A stretch of 64,000 nucleotides of DNA from SB11 sp035906255 (lineage in GTDB: Bacteria; Bacteroidota; Bacteroidia; UBA8524), in the NCBI GenBank assembly GCA_035906255.1, contig JAMIFM010000010.1, positions 1 to 64,000 on the forward strand. The letters run 5' to 3'. The notes under the pieces are model-generated. The model ran no database searches. It was given only the letters and a program-made list of their open reading frames with translations, and was not told the origin of the DNA. The stretch's first letter is position 1. Every line of letters begins with the position of its first letter. Of this stretch, positions 1-7,297 are shown one piece after another. A program made the position numbers and the translations under genes.

Positions 1-201
1 GAAGGGTTCTTAGGCTTTGAGATATACATCTTCAACCGTTGGGGCGAGAAAGTGTACTACTCAACCGACATCAACGAAGGATGGGACGGACAGTTCAAAG
101 GTGACTTTGCACAACAGGATGTATATACCTATGTGGTAAATGTTACCAGCTTCTCAGGTAAACCATACAGCTTCTATGGTACAGTTACCCTGTTGAGGTA
201 A
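1..201 (+). CDS. C-terminus of a T9SS type B (gliding-motility-associated, CHU_C) protein, partial
   Basis: An open frame enters from the left edge and ends with TAA at 199-201. Its 66 residues include the FNRWGEKVYY and GWDG motifs followed by a Y-x-Y-V-V-N-V-T strand and a final G-T-V-T-L-L-R. This is the typical C-terminal sorting domain of large Bacteroidota cell-surface proteins (CHU_C / type B T9SS signal, family knowledge). The domain directs export across the outer membrane by T9SS, usually giving a released or surface-bound product. The functional part of the protein lies outside the window, so its role cannot be stated. A strong terminator follows directly. Confidence 0.85.
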   Translation, partial: EGFLGFEIYIFNRWGEKVYYSTDINEGWDGQFKGDFAQQDVYTYVVNVTSFSGKPYSFYGTVTLLR

Positions 202-213
202 CTATATCAAAAC

Positions 214-265
214 GCTATAAATATAAAAGACCCGTTGTAAACAACGGGTCTTTTATATTTATAGC
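214..265 (+). terminator. Perfect 52-nt palindromic terminator
   Basis: Arms 214-238 and 241-265 are perfectly complementary with only two central bases between them. The core is GACCCGTTGT / ACAACGGGTC, flanked by AAAA and TTTT runs, so it can act as a rho-independent terminator in both directions. It lies 12 nt after the stop of the T9SS protein. Confidence 0.85.
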
Positions 266-595
266 CCTTACTACCTGTATGAATTTAAAACCTTTGTAAT
301 AACAGATTTCACTATCGTTCAGCAAGACAACAGCAACCGTCATTGCGAGGGTCTCCCCGAAGCAATCTCTGTAGTGAATTCTAAATAAGAAACTCTAAAG
401 TTTGTTGGCAGTTGACCGTGAATTATTGACTAACCAATCGGTCGAGTATAGTTTCTTCGCAATGGCACTCCAATGCTGTCATTCCGAAGCGCAATTTCAA
501 CTGTGTTAACAAAGCTCGATAAGTTGCTTCCTACGTCAGCATGACAGTATATCTCCTCATTGGAGGCATCCCCGAAGCGTTATCCTATATGAAAT
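266..595. repeat. Gene-free stretch with degenerate dispersed repeats
   Basis: No credible gene. Around 340-372 is a CATTGCGAGG...GAAGCAATCT segment, and around 478-552 a CATTCCGAAGCG...GTCAGCATGACAG segment. Related pieces recur at 19210-19245, 19380-19402, 27781-27825, 28085-28122 and 33150-33270, always between genes. Confidence 0.6.
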
Positions 596-1771
596 CTATT
601 GAAGTGCTTTGCTTCTCATTAAATCATACACAAGGTATAATGTGGCCAAGCATATTAAGGCTCCTGCAAAATAGGGCGCGTGGAAGTTAAAATCATAGGC
701 GATACCACCTACAGCAGGGCCGAATACTCTTGCCAGTGAGCCTGCTGATTGGTTTAAGCCAAGCATTTTACCTTGTTCGGCTTTTGAAGCAGTTTTTGAT
801 AATAAACCCAACACACTTGGAGTTATACAGCCATTGGCCAAGGCTATTAAAGCAAGGGCTGCCAACTCTAAATAAAAGTGGTCAGGAGGAACAATAGGCA
901 TGGCAATCAAACCCGCAGCCATCAAAACCAATCCCACATACAAAAGTTTCTTTTCACCAAAACGCTTGTTCATTCTGCCTACTAAAACTCCTTGTACTAA
1001 GGCCGAAGAAAGCCCTATGAATGAGAATACATAGCCTATCTGCGATTCGTCAAGGCCATATAAACCTTTCCATAGCACCGCTGCTGTTATCTGCATCATG
1101 CTAAAGGCAAGGGTAAATACAAAGTTTAAGGACAACAATTCGCGTACAACAGGAACTTTTAATGCGCTTATTAACTGGGTAACAGGTTTTAATTCAAAAC
1201 GGGCGTTGTGGTTCTTTTCTGCCAATGATTCAGGCAATAAGAAATAAGCCATTACGAAGTTAACCACCGAAAGGGCTGCCGAAAATGCCCCGATACCGAA
1301 AATACCGTAATGTTTGCCTAAGTACCCACCTATGGCAGGCCCGAAAATAAAACCAAGCCCAAAAGCAGCACCCACAAGTGCCATGTTTTTGGTGCGGTTT
1401 TCAGGGGTAGAAATATCGGCAACATAGGCATTTGCGGCCGATATGTTGGCTGAACCGATACCGGCCAATGCCCGTTGTAAAATCAACACCCAAAAGGCGG
1501 TTACAAACCCAAACAGAAAATTAGCGGCGGCGGTTAGTAAAATGCTTACTAATATTATAGGGCGACGGCCGTAACGGTCGCTTAGAGTACCCCAAAACGG
1601 GGCAAAAATAAAATTCATCAGCGCATATACCCCTGCTACTGCTAATGATGATTTTGAACCGGTAAGTTCTACCGAAAGGTTGGGTAGAACGGGTATTATA
1701 ATGCCAAAGCCCATCAAATCAATAAAAATGGTGAGGAACATAATGGCAAGTGGAGAGCGGCTGTTGCGCAT
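596..1771 (-). CDS. MFS transporter, TetA/DHA1-like drug efflux type
   Basis: 391-residue inner-membrane protein with about 12 hydrophobic segments. MFS motif A (GTLSDRYGRRP) lies at residues 61-71 between helices 2 and 3, and the helix 4-5 region carries R-A-L-A-G-I-G and G-x-x-F-G-P-A-I-G-G. Both match proton-driven drug efflux permeases of the tetracycline/bicyclomycin type; the substrate cannot be read from sequence. The longer frame to 1810 would start on a TTG lying inside the -7 box (1808-1815), so the ATG at 1771 is preferred. The gene stands alone. Confidence 0.85.
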   Translation of the reverse strand: MRNSRSPLAIMFLTIFIDLMGFGIIIPVLPNLSVELTGSKSSLAVAGVYALMNFIFAPFWGTLSDRYGRRPIILVSILLTAAANFLFGFVTAFWVLILQRALAGIGSANISAANAYVADISTPENRTKNMALVGAAFGLGFIFGPAIGGYLGKHYGIFGIGAFSAALSVVNFVMAYFLLPESLAEKNHNARFELKPVTQLISALKVPVVRELLSLNFVFTLAFSMMQITAAVLWKGLYGLDESQIGYVFSFIGLSSALVQGVLVGRMNKRFGEKKLLYVGLVLMAAGLIAMPIVPPDHFYLELAALALIALANGCITPSVLGLLSKTASKAEQGKMLGLNQSAGSLARVFGPAVGGIAYDFNFHAPYFAGALICLATLYLVYDLMRSKALQ

Positions 1772-1807
1772 AGCTGGAGTATGAAAATAGGAAAAGTAAA
1801 CTTGGGG

Positions 1808-1815
1808 CAAATATA
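1808..1815 (-). promoter_or_regulatory. -7 promoter box for the MFS gene
   Basis: Minus strand reads TATATTTG, an exact match to the Bacteroidota TAnnTTTG -7 box, 36 nt before the ATG at 1771. No clear TTTG -33 box is seen at the usual spacing. Confidence 0.55.
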
Positions 1816-1845
1816 GGATGTGAACGATAGATTAGGGTAAACAGA

Positions 1846-2067
1846 TTATAAATCCCACACCGATGAGCGGCGCTTGTAGATATAATTACGCAGGTTTACC
1901 CAAAAGGCCAAAATAAGATAGATAATTACGGGTGAACCCATAGTTAAAAAAGAGGTGTAAATAAAATACAAGCGGATTTTTCCCGAGCTGATACCGATTT
2001 TTTCGCCCAAGTAGGTGCATACCCCAAACGCTTTTTTCTCAAAAAAATATTTGATGGCCTCTATCAT
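1846..2067 (-). CDS. PspC domain protein
   Basis: 73 residues. The PspC signature (GVCTYLGEKIGIS, residues about 15-27) is followed by one strong membrane helix (about 35-58) and a basic C-terminus. In enterobacteria PspC senses phage-shock (membrane) stress. Bacteroidota carry many short stand-alone PspC proteins whose partners are poorly known. No other psp gene is near. It lies head-to-tail upstream of the MFS gene but has its own promoter box. Confidence 0.85.
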   Translation of the reverse strand: MIEAIKYFFEKKAFGVCTYLGEKIGISSGKIRLYFIYTSFLTMGSPVIIYLILAFWVNLRNYIYKRRSSVWDL

Positions 2068-2084
2068 AATACCTTATGTAACAG

Positions 2085-2092
2085 CAAAGATA
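2085..2092 (-). promoter_or_regulatory. -7 promoter box for the PspC gene
   Basis: TATCTTTG on the minus strand, an exact TAnnTTTG match, 17 nt before the ATG at 2067. Confidence 0.55.
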
Positions 2093-2127
2093 CTAAGATT
2101 ATTGTTTTGTAATTATTAAGCCCCTAA

Positions 2128-3390
2128 TTAACTGCATAATACTTTATGACCTATGCCGCATTGCAGACATTTTTTGGGTGTGCACCAATGTTTGTGTAAT
2201 TGCAGTAATGCTTGGCTTTCAGCCGCGTTATTTACTTGCAGGGTAAGGCTTTGGAAACTCTGTATTATGTGGTTGTTTTCTTTAGGTAATTGCTCTAACA
2301 ATAAAAGTGCTTTTTGCTTATAATCATCATTAGAATGGTAGTGTGCGTGTGCAAATAAAAACGGGGCAATGGTATTAATAAGAATGTTATTGATGGCATC
2401 AACCCCTACTGTGTTTTTTGCAAAAGCTGTTTCAAGTCCTAAGCGGTAATGAGTATCCCAATAGGCAGAGGCTTTAATTTCAAAGAGAGATTGAAGTTCT
2501 TGTATGGTATTTTTTTCAAGGATTTTTGAGAACAAATGCGACGAAGTGTGAATGAGAGCGGCAAATTGTGCTATTCGCACTGTCGGAAAGTTTGCCGGAC
2601 GTGTTTTACTAAACTTCCACAGGGCGTGATTGATGGGCGATAGTTTGTATTTGTTGGCCATGAAAATGTATTCCGCATTCAGTTGTTCAATATAACTATC
2701 CGAATCAGAGGTAGCCTGTAATAACCCCGATTGTCCTAAAAGCAACGCTTCTATCTGTAATAGGCTGTTTTTATGTTTGGCGAGAACACTTAAAGGAATG
2801 CTTTTAGCCAATAACTCAAAAGGGACACCGTTGGTATTAAACCCGAAGTTTTTAGCAAGCGAATGATAAAAGGTTTCTTCCCAGTTGTTTTTGTTTTGGT
2901 GTAGAGAGGTTAAAAGAGGGACCATTTTTTCCTCCATCCGCTCTATTAATAAACGCTGTAGCCAACTTTGAACAATAAAGCTATCGGTGCGGGAAAAGAA
3001 ATTTTGACAAGGGATAAACGCCTGCGATTCCATCAGTAACCGATAGTTGTTGTTGTGTTTTTCATTTACCCTGTTTCCCAATTCAATCACAGGGACTGAA
3101 ACGGGATTTTTTGCCGTATGCCGCAAGCACACTAATAATAATGTGTTGCTGTGTGAAGCATCCGCATGGTGGCCGTGTTTTTCCCAGTTGGCTGATTCAA
3201 GCTCAATTTCAACATTACCTGCCCAAACAGTCTCCCCTATTTTTAAACGGGCATTGCTAAAGTCAGCACCGCTGTCGCGGTTTTGCTCACCGGGTTTTAG
3301 TACTTGCACAGGTTCACCCTCAAGTGTATATAGGTTTTGTGTATCCAGCAATCGGTATTTCCATAAATATTGCAGCAGTTGCTCAGTCAT
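2128..3390 (-). CDS. DUF2851 family protein
   Basis: 420 residues, usual length for the family. The N-terminus has the family blocks L-x-Y-L-W-K-x-x-L-L-D, G-E-P-V-x-V-L-x-P-G and D-S-G-A-D-F-x-N-A-R-L-K-I-G, then W-A-G-N-V-E-I. The C-terminus ends in a Cys-rich H-W-C-T-P-K-K-C-L-Q-C-G-I-G segment that could bind a metal. No signal peptide. Function unknown. The family is common and usually single-copy in Bacteroidota. It forms the left border of the repeat island at 3.4-4.5 kb. Confidence 0.85.
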   Translation of the reverse strand: MTEQLLQYLWKYRLLDTQNLYTLEGEPVQVLKPGEQNRDSGADFSNARLKIGETVWAGNVEIELESANWEKHGHHADASHSNTLLLVCLRHTAKNPVSVPVIELGNRVNEKHNNNYRLLMESQAFIPCQNFFSRTDSFIVQSWLQRLLIERMEEKMVPLLTSLHQNKNNWEETFYHSLAKNFGFNTNGVPFELLAKSIPLSVLAKHKNSLLQIEALLLGQSGLLQATSDSDSYIEQLNAEYIFMANKYKLSPINHALWKFSKTRPANFPTVRIAQFAALIHTSSHLFSKILEKNTIQELQSLFEIKASAYWDTHYRLGLETAFAKNTVGVDAINNILINTIAPFLFAHAHYHSNDDYKQKALLLLEQLPKENNHIIQSFQSLTLQVNNAAESQALLQLHKHWCTPKKCLQCGIGHKVLCS

Positions 3391-3454
3391 GCTGTTTTAT
3401 ACAATAATGAAGGGAAAGGTAAGTGGAGATGAGTAATGTAATTGGGGCTTTCCG

Positions 3455-3551
3455 ACGGATTAAAATCCATCGCTTTTGCAATTACCATATTGGAGCGGAC
3501 TTAAGTCCGCTCCAATATGGTAACCTTACCAGAACAGGATTTCAATCCTGT
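3455..3551. repeat. Composite REP-like palindromic element, locus 1
   Basis: Three palindromes: GGATTAAAATCC at about 3457-3468; a perfect 42-bp palindrome at 3482-3523 centred on GGACTTAAGTCC-type sequence; and ACAGGATTTCAATCCTGT at 3534-3551. The linker between the first two, containing TTGCAATTAC, is shared with loci 3 and 5 (33307 and 46509). Confidence 0.8.
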
Positions 3552-3591
3552 ATAATATTGGGGCTGTTTATTAATCGGAGAGAAAACAATC

Positions 3592-3708
3592 TTAACTCAC
3601 CCCTGACCATTTGAGAATTGGAAAATAACCCAACATTTCCCCTCTCTAAACTTTAGAGAGGGGCGACTGTCTGAACGTCGGGCTATGGGTGTTTCGGGGG
3701 TGAGTTAA
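3592..3708 (+). repeat. MITE-like element, copy A
   Basis: 117 bp. It begins TTAACTCACCCC and ends GGGGTGAGTTAA, giving terminal inverted repeats, with an internal perfect palindrome CCCCTCTCTAAA-C-TTTAGAGAGGGG at 3639-3663. Non-coding. Same orientation as copies B and C. Confidence 0.75.
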
Positions 3709-3883
3709 GAGTCAAACCTCTCTCAATCCCTCCTTGCTCAAGGAGAGAAGCCACGCGCAAGACGACTGAACATCGAGCAGGTTTTAATAATTGGGGCTGT
3801 TCCCTCCTTTGTGGACAGCAATACTGAACTTGCCGAAGTAGGTGCGTGGGAAAAGGAGGGGTTAGATGGTTGTAGAAACAATC

Positions 3884-4000
3884 TTAACTCACCCCTGACC
3901 ATTTGAGAATTGGAAAATAACCCAACATTTCCCCTCTCTAAACTTTAGAGAGGGGCGACTGTTAGAACGTCGGGCTAAGTGTTTTTCGGGGGTGAGTTAA
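3884..4000 (+). repeat. MITE-like element, copy B
   Basis: 117 bp with the same ends and central palindrome as copy A. It lies inside the second unit of the tandem array and differs from A by a few substitutions in the right half. Confidence 0.75.
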
Positions 4001-4176
4001 GAGTCAAACCTCCCTCAGTCCCTCCTTGCTCAAGCAGGGAAACCTCCCGCAAGACGACTGAACATCGAGCAGGTTTTAATAATTGGGGCTATTCCCCTCC
4101 TCCGTGTGCAGCAATACTGAGCTTGTTGAAGTAAGTGCGTGGGAAAAGGAGGGGTTAGATAGTTGTAGAAACAATC

Positions 4177-4293
4177 TTAACTCACCCCTGACCATTTTAT
4201 AGTCGCGGAATAGCCCAACATCTCCCCTCTCTAAACTTTAGAGAGGGGCGACTGTCTGAACGTCGGGCTATGGGTGTTTCGGGGGTGAGTTAA
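4177..4293 (+). repeat. MITE-like element, copy C
   Basis: 117 bp with the same ends. The left interior differs (ATTTTATAGTCGCGG where A and B read ATTTGAGAATTGG), so it is the most diverged of the three tandem copies. The sequence right of the element also departs from units one and two after the first few bases. Confidence 0.75.
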
Positions 4294-4510
4294 CGGTTAC
4301 CTCCCTCAGTCCCTCCTTGCTCAAGGAGAGAAGCCACGCGCAAGGCCTTCCCCCATCCTGATATTTGCTTAGCCGAAAGCGTTTCAGTTTTCCTTCCCTT
4401 TAAGGGGAAGGCAGTTGTGGGAACGTCGGGCTAATAAGTAATCGGGAAGGGGTCAGTGACAGGTATGCGTCCCGCCGCTATAGATAGATTACCCAACATC
4501 CTATCAATAA

Positions 4511-4532
4511 CATCGGGATTTATTCCCGATGG
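4511..4532. repeat. Short palindrome next to the helicase stop codon
   Basis: ATCGGGATTTATTCCCGAT, the same GGATTTnATCC style of core as the dispersed palindromes. There is no T-run on the minus strand, so it is a poor terminator for the helicase gene. Confidence 0.45.
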
Positions 4533-4540
4533 TTTGGCGG

Positions 4541-6967
4541 CTAATCAAACTCCAGTTTCATTTTTTTGATGCGTTCCTCAATAGGTTCGTTGCTATACTT
4601 TTCGCGTAAACGATCAACCATAATAGGGAATGAAAACGGAGTGGGTTGCGAAGGATAGCGGATAATTATTTCCTGTCGGTTGATTCGTTCCATAGCGGCT
4701 TGCATACGGGTTTGCTCCAATTGAAAATCATACACTTCCTCGTAGGCTTGTTTCAGCAATAAATTATCAGGTTCGTGTTCGTGAAATACGTCAAAAAATA
4801 ATTGAGATGATGATTGCAGGTGCCGCTCTTTCACCCCCTTTCCGGGATACCCCTGAAAAACCAACCCTGCCACCTTGCAAATATCTGCAAACTTGCGGCG
4901 GGCCATTTCAGTATCGTTTATGCTGGCGCGTATATCGGCCAATAAATGGTCAAGTGTAAAAATATCACTGTCAACAGCCTGTTCAATGGGTATGTCTTGG
5001 TCGCTCAATAGTTCAAAACCATAGTCATTCATTGCAATGCTGAAACTGATGTTTTTAAAATGTCCCAAACGATAGGCCAACAGGGCGGCCATACCTTCGT
5101 GTACAAAACGACCTTCAAACGGGTAAAAATAAACGTGGCAGCCTTCATCGGTAGTAAACTTCTCAATCAAAAACTGGTTTTCATTTGGTACTACCGAAAG
5201 TTTGTTTTGCATATCAAACAGCGGACGAAGTAGTTTTATCTCTTTTTCATTACTGGTATTGGCGGTGTGTAGCTTGTGACGCAGCATTGCAGATAATTGT
5301 GATGACAAGGGCATCCTGCCGCCACCCCAACTGGGGGTAATTCCTTTTTTGCCGTCGGATTTACGCACCAGCGCATCCAGTTCTTTCACCTGTATCAGTT
5401 CAAGGTTACGGCCTGACATCCAAAAGGTATCGCCGGGACGCAAACGACTGATAAACGATTCTTCAATAGTACCAATGTTTTTTCCGCTCAAAAACTTTAC
5501 CCGCAACACGGCATCGCTTACGATAGTACCGATGGAAAGACGGTGGCGCATGGCAATTTGCCTGCTTTCTACTTTAAACAAGCCGTTTTCAAGCACTACT
5601 TTATGGTACTCATCGTAGGCTTGCAGGCTTTCACCGCCTGAAACAATAAACCGCAGCACCCATTCAAACTCTTCGGGGCTTAGGCTGCTGTAACAAAACG
5701 TGGTGGTTATTTCTTCATATACCTCTTGCGCGCGGAAACCTTCGCCAACGGCCAGCGTAACCAAGTATTGTATTAAAACATCAAAACTGCGTACAAAAGG
5801 GATGCGGTCTTCCATTACCCCTTGTTTGATGGCTTCACGCAGGGCAGCACCCTCTATTATCTCTAATGAGTGGGTGGGTACAAAATAAATTTTACTGGGC
5901 TTACCGGGTTGGTGGCCGCTACGGCCTGCCCTTTGTAAAAAACGGGCTACGCCTTTTGGACTGCCTATTTGAACAATGGTTTCTACAGGGCGGAAATCCA
6001 CCCCCAAATCGAGGCTGCTGGTACAAACAACTGCTTTAAGATTGCCTATGTGAAGTTGTTCTTCTACCCAATGGCGCAACTCAAGACCAATGCTGCCGTG
6101 ATGTAGAGCCATAATACCCGAAAGGTGCGGAGCGGCATCTAACAATCGTTGGTACCAAATCTCGCTTTGGGAACGGGTGTTGGTGAAAATGAGAGTACTT
6201 TTTCCGTTATCAATAATGGGGATTACCTTTTCGAGCAGTTTTATCCCCAAATGACCTGCCCAAGGGAAATTTTCAATCTCATCAGGGAAAACGGTTTCAA
6301 CAAGAACCTTCTTTTTAAGGTCGGCTTTTATAAGTATCGACTTGGGGTAATAATCCGTGCCCAGCAAAATTTCGCGGGCTTGCTCCATATTGCCAATTGT
6401 CGCAGATATTCCCCATATTTTCAATTCATTAGATAAATTTTTTAACCGACTTAAAGCCAACTCAACCTGTACCCCGCGTTTGCTCCCCACCAACTCGTGC
6501 CATTCATCAGCCACTACACATTTAAGGTGTTTAAACACCTCGCTGTTACCCTTCTGGCAAAGCATCAGGTGTAAACTTTCGGGCGTGGTAATAAGTATTT
6601 GGGGCATTTGCTTGCTTTGCTTTGCCCGTTCTTTAGCCGAAGTATCGCCAGAGCGTATGCCTACCTCCCAAGTGCTTCCAAGTCCCACAATAGCCCTGCG
6701 GGCTGATAGTTCAATTTCTTTTGCCAACGCCCGTATAGGTGTAAGCCAAATAAGCTGCAAGCCTTTATCGGTTGCTTTTTGTTTGTTTGCAAGCCCTTCT
6801 AACAATGCAGGTATTAGCAAACTGTATGTTTTGCCGCTACCTGTGGGTGCATTTACCAAGCCGCTTTTGCCTTGCAAATAGGCTTTCCATGCCTGTTGCT
6901 GGAACTTTTGGGGAGTCCAGCCCAGCGATGTAAACCAATTAATTGCAGCTTGGGTGTTAGCGGTCAT
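4541..6967 (-). CDS. Lhr-type DEXH-box helicase (ligase-associated DNA damage response family)
   Basis: 808 residues from the ATG at 6967. Walker A (APTGSGKT) at residues 40-47, the DEWH box at 154-157, motif III (SAT) at 188-190 and motif VI (QRAGRSGH) at 345-352 define an SF2 helicase core. The long C-terminal half, with SWGGGRMPLSSQLS, fits the Lhr-like ligase-associated family. Its usual genomic partners (ATP-dependent DNA ligase, beta-CASP exonuclease, metallophosphoesterase) are absent here. The frame remains open to 7189, but that extension encodes palindromic repeats and is rejected. Predicted ATP-driven DNA/RNA unwinding in repair. Confidence 0.85.
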   Translation of the reverse strand: MTANTQAAINWFTSLGWTPQKFQQQAWKAYLQGKSGLVNAPTGSGKTYSLLIPALLEGLANKQKATDKGLQLIWLTPIRALAKEIELSARRAIVGLGSTWEVGIRSGDTSAKERAKQSKQMPQILITTPESLHLMLCQKGNSEVFKHLKCVVADEWHELVGSKRGVQVELALSRLKNLSNELKIWGISATIGNMEQAREILLGTDYYPKSILIKADLKKKVLVETVFPDEIENFPWAGHLGIKLLEKVIPIIDNGKSTLIFTNTRSQSEIWYQRLLDAAPHLSGIMALHHGSIGLELRHWVEEQLHIGNLKAVVCTSSLDLGVDFRPVETIVQIGSPKGVARFLQRAGRSGHQPGKPSKIYFVPTHSLEIIEGAALREAIKQGVMEDRIPFVRSFDVLIQYLVTLAVGEGFRAQEVYEEITTTFCYSSLSPEEFEWVLRFIVSGGESLQAYDEYHKVVLENGLFKVESRQIAMRHRLSIGTIVSDAVLRVKFLSGKNIGTIEESFISRLRPGDTFWMSGRNLELIQVKELDALVRKSDGKKGITPSWGGGRMPLSSQLSAMLRHKLHTANTSNEKEIKLLRPLFDMQNKLSVVPNENQFLIEKFTTDEGCHVYFYPFEGRFVHEGMAALLAYRLGHFKNISFSIAMNDYGFELLSDQDIPIEQAVDSDIFTLDHLLADIRASINDTEMARRKFADICKVAGLVFQGYPGKGVKERHLQSSSQLFFDVFHEHEPDNLLLKQAYEEVYDFQLEQTRMQAAMERINRQEIIIRYPSQPTPFSFPIMVDRLREKYSNEPIEERIKKMKLEFD

Positions 6968-7030
6968 TTGAGTTTCAAAATACCGTGTTTTGATTGAATA
7001 ATAGTATAGGTTTTTGCATCGGTTGTGGCA

Positions 7031-7094
7031 ACGGACATAAAGTCCGTCTCTTGCGCAGTGGTCTGTCACGAATGGTTTAAAACCATTCGTGACA
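7031..7094. repeat. REP-like palindromes, locus 2
   Basis: ACGGAC-ATAAA-GTCCGT at 7031-7047, then a 31-nt palindrome at 7064-7094 with 15-nt perfect arms and core GGTTTAAAACC. The second shares GAATGGTTT / AAACCATTC with locus 4 (42308). Both lie in the 330-nt gap 6968-7297 between the divergent helicase and dnaG genes, which otherwise shows no gene. Confidence 0.75.
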
Positions 7095-7297
7095 TCACTT
7101 GCAAAAGGTCTGAATTTTATATTCAGACCAATAAGACACCAAGACAACGAAGGCTTTGTGCCTTCGCGCCTTCGTAGCAAAACCAACAAACAGGTTTCAG
7201 TGTTTTAAAGGTAGTTCGATTTTAAAAGGCTCTTACAAAAGTGTAAGGGCTACGCTCAAAATCTTGTTTCTTTGCAAAACAAAAAGGTTGTGTAGGC

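Larger units (their letters stand above)
3586..4350. repeat. Tandem repeat, 292-293 bp unit, about 2.6 copies
   Basis: Units begin at 3586, 3878 and 4171 with ACAATCTTAACTCACCCCTG. Copies one and two run through a MITE-like block, a TCCCTCCTTGCTCAAG block, a GAACATCGAGCAGG block and a GTGCGTGGGAAAAGGAGGGG block. Copy three is cut off near 4350. Copies differ at scattered single bases and a few small indels. No coding sequence is conserved between them. With its flanks this fills the gene-free interval 3391-4540. Confidence 0.9.

Noticed and set aside
3047..3614. Plus-strand frames over the DUF2851 start and the palindromes
   Set aside because: Antisense to a well-supported gene or translated from repeats; no start context or family match.
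3586..4350. CRISPR array
   Set aside because: The repeat unit is 292 bp with only 2.6 copies and contains inverted repeats; no short repeats separated by unique spacers and no cas genes.
6968..7189. 74-residue N-terminal extension of the helicase frame
   Set aside because: It crosses the REP-like palindromes at 7031-7094 and has no helicase homology; the ATG at 6967 gives the usual N-terminus.
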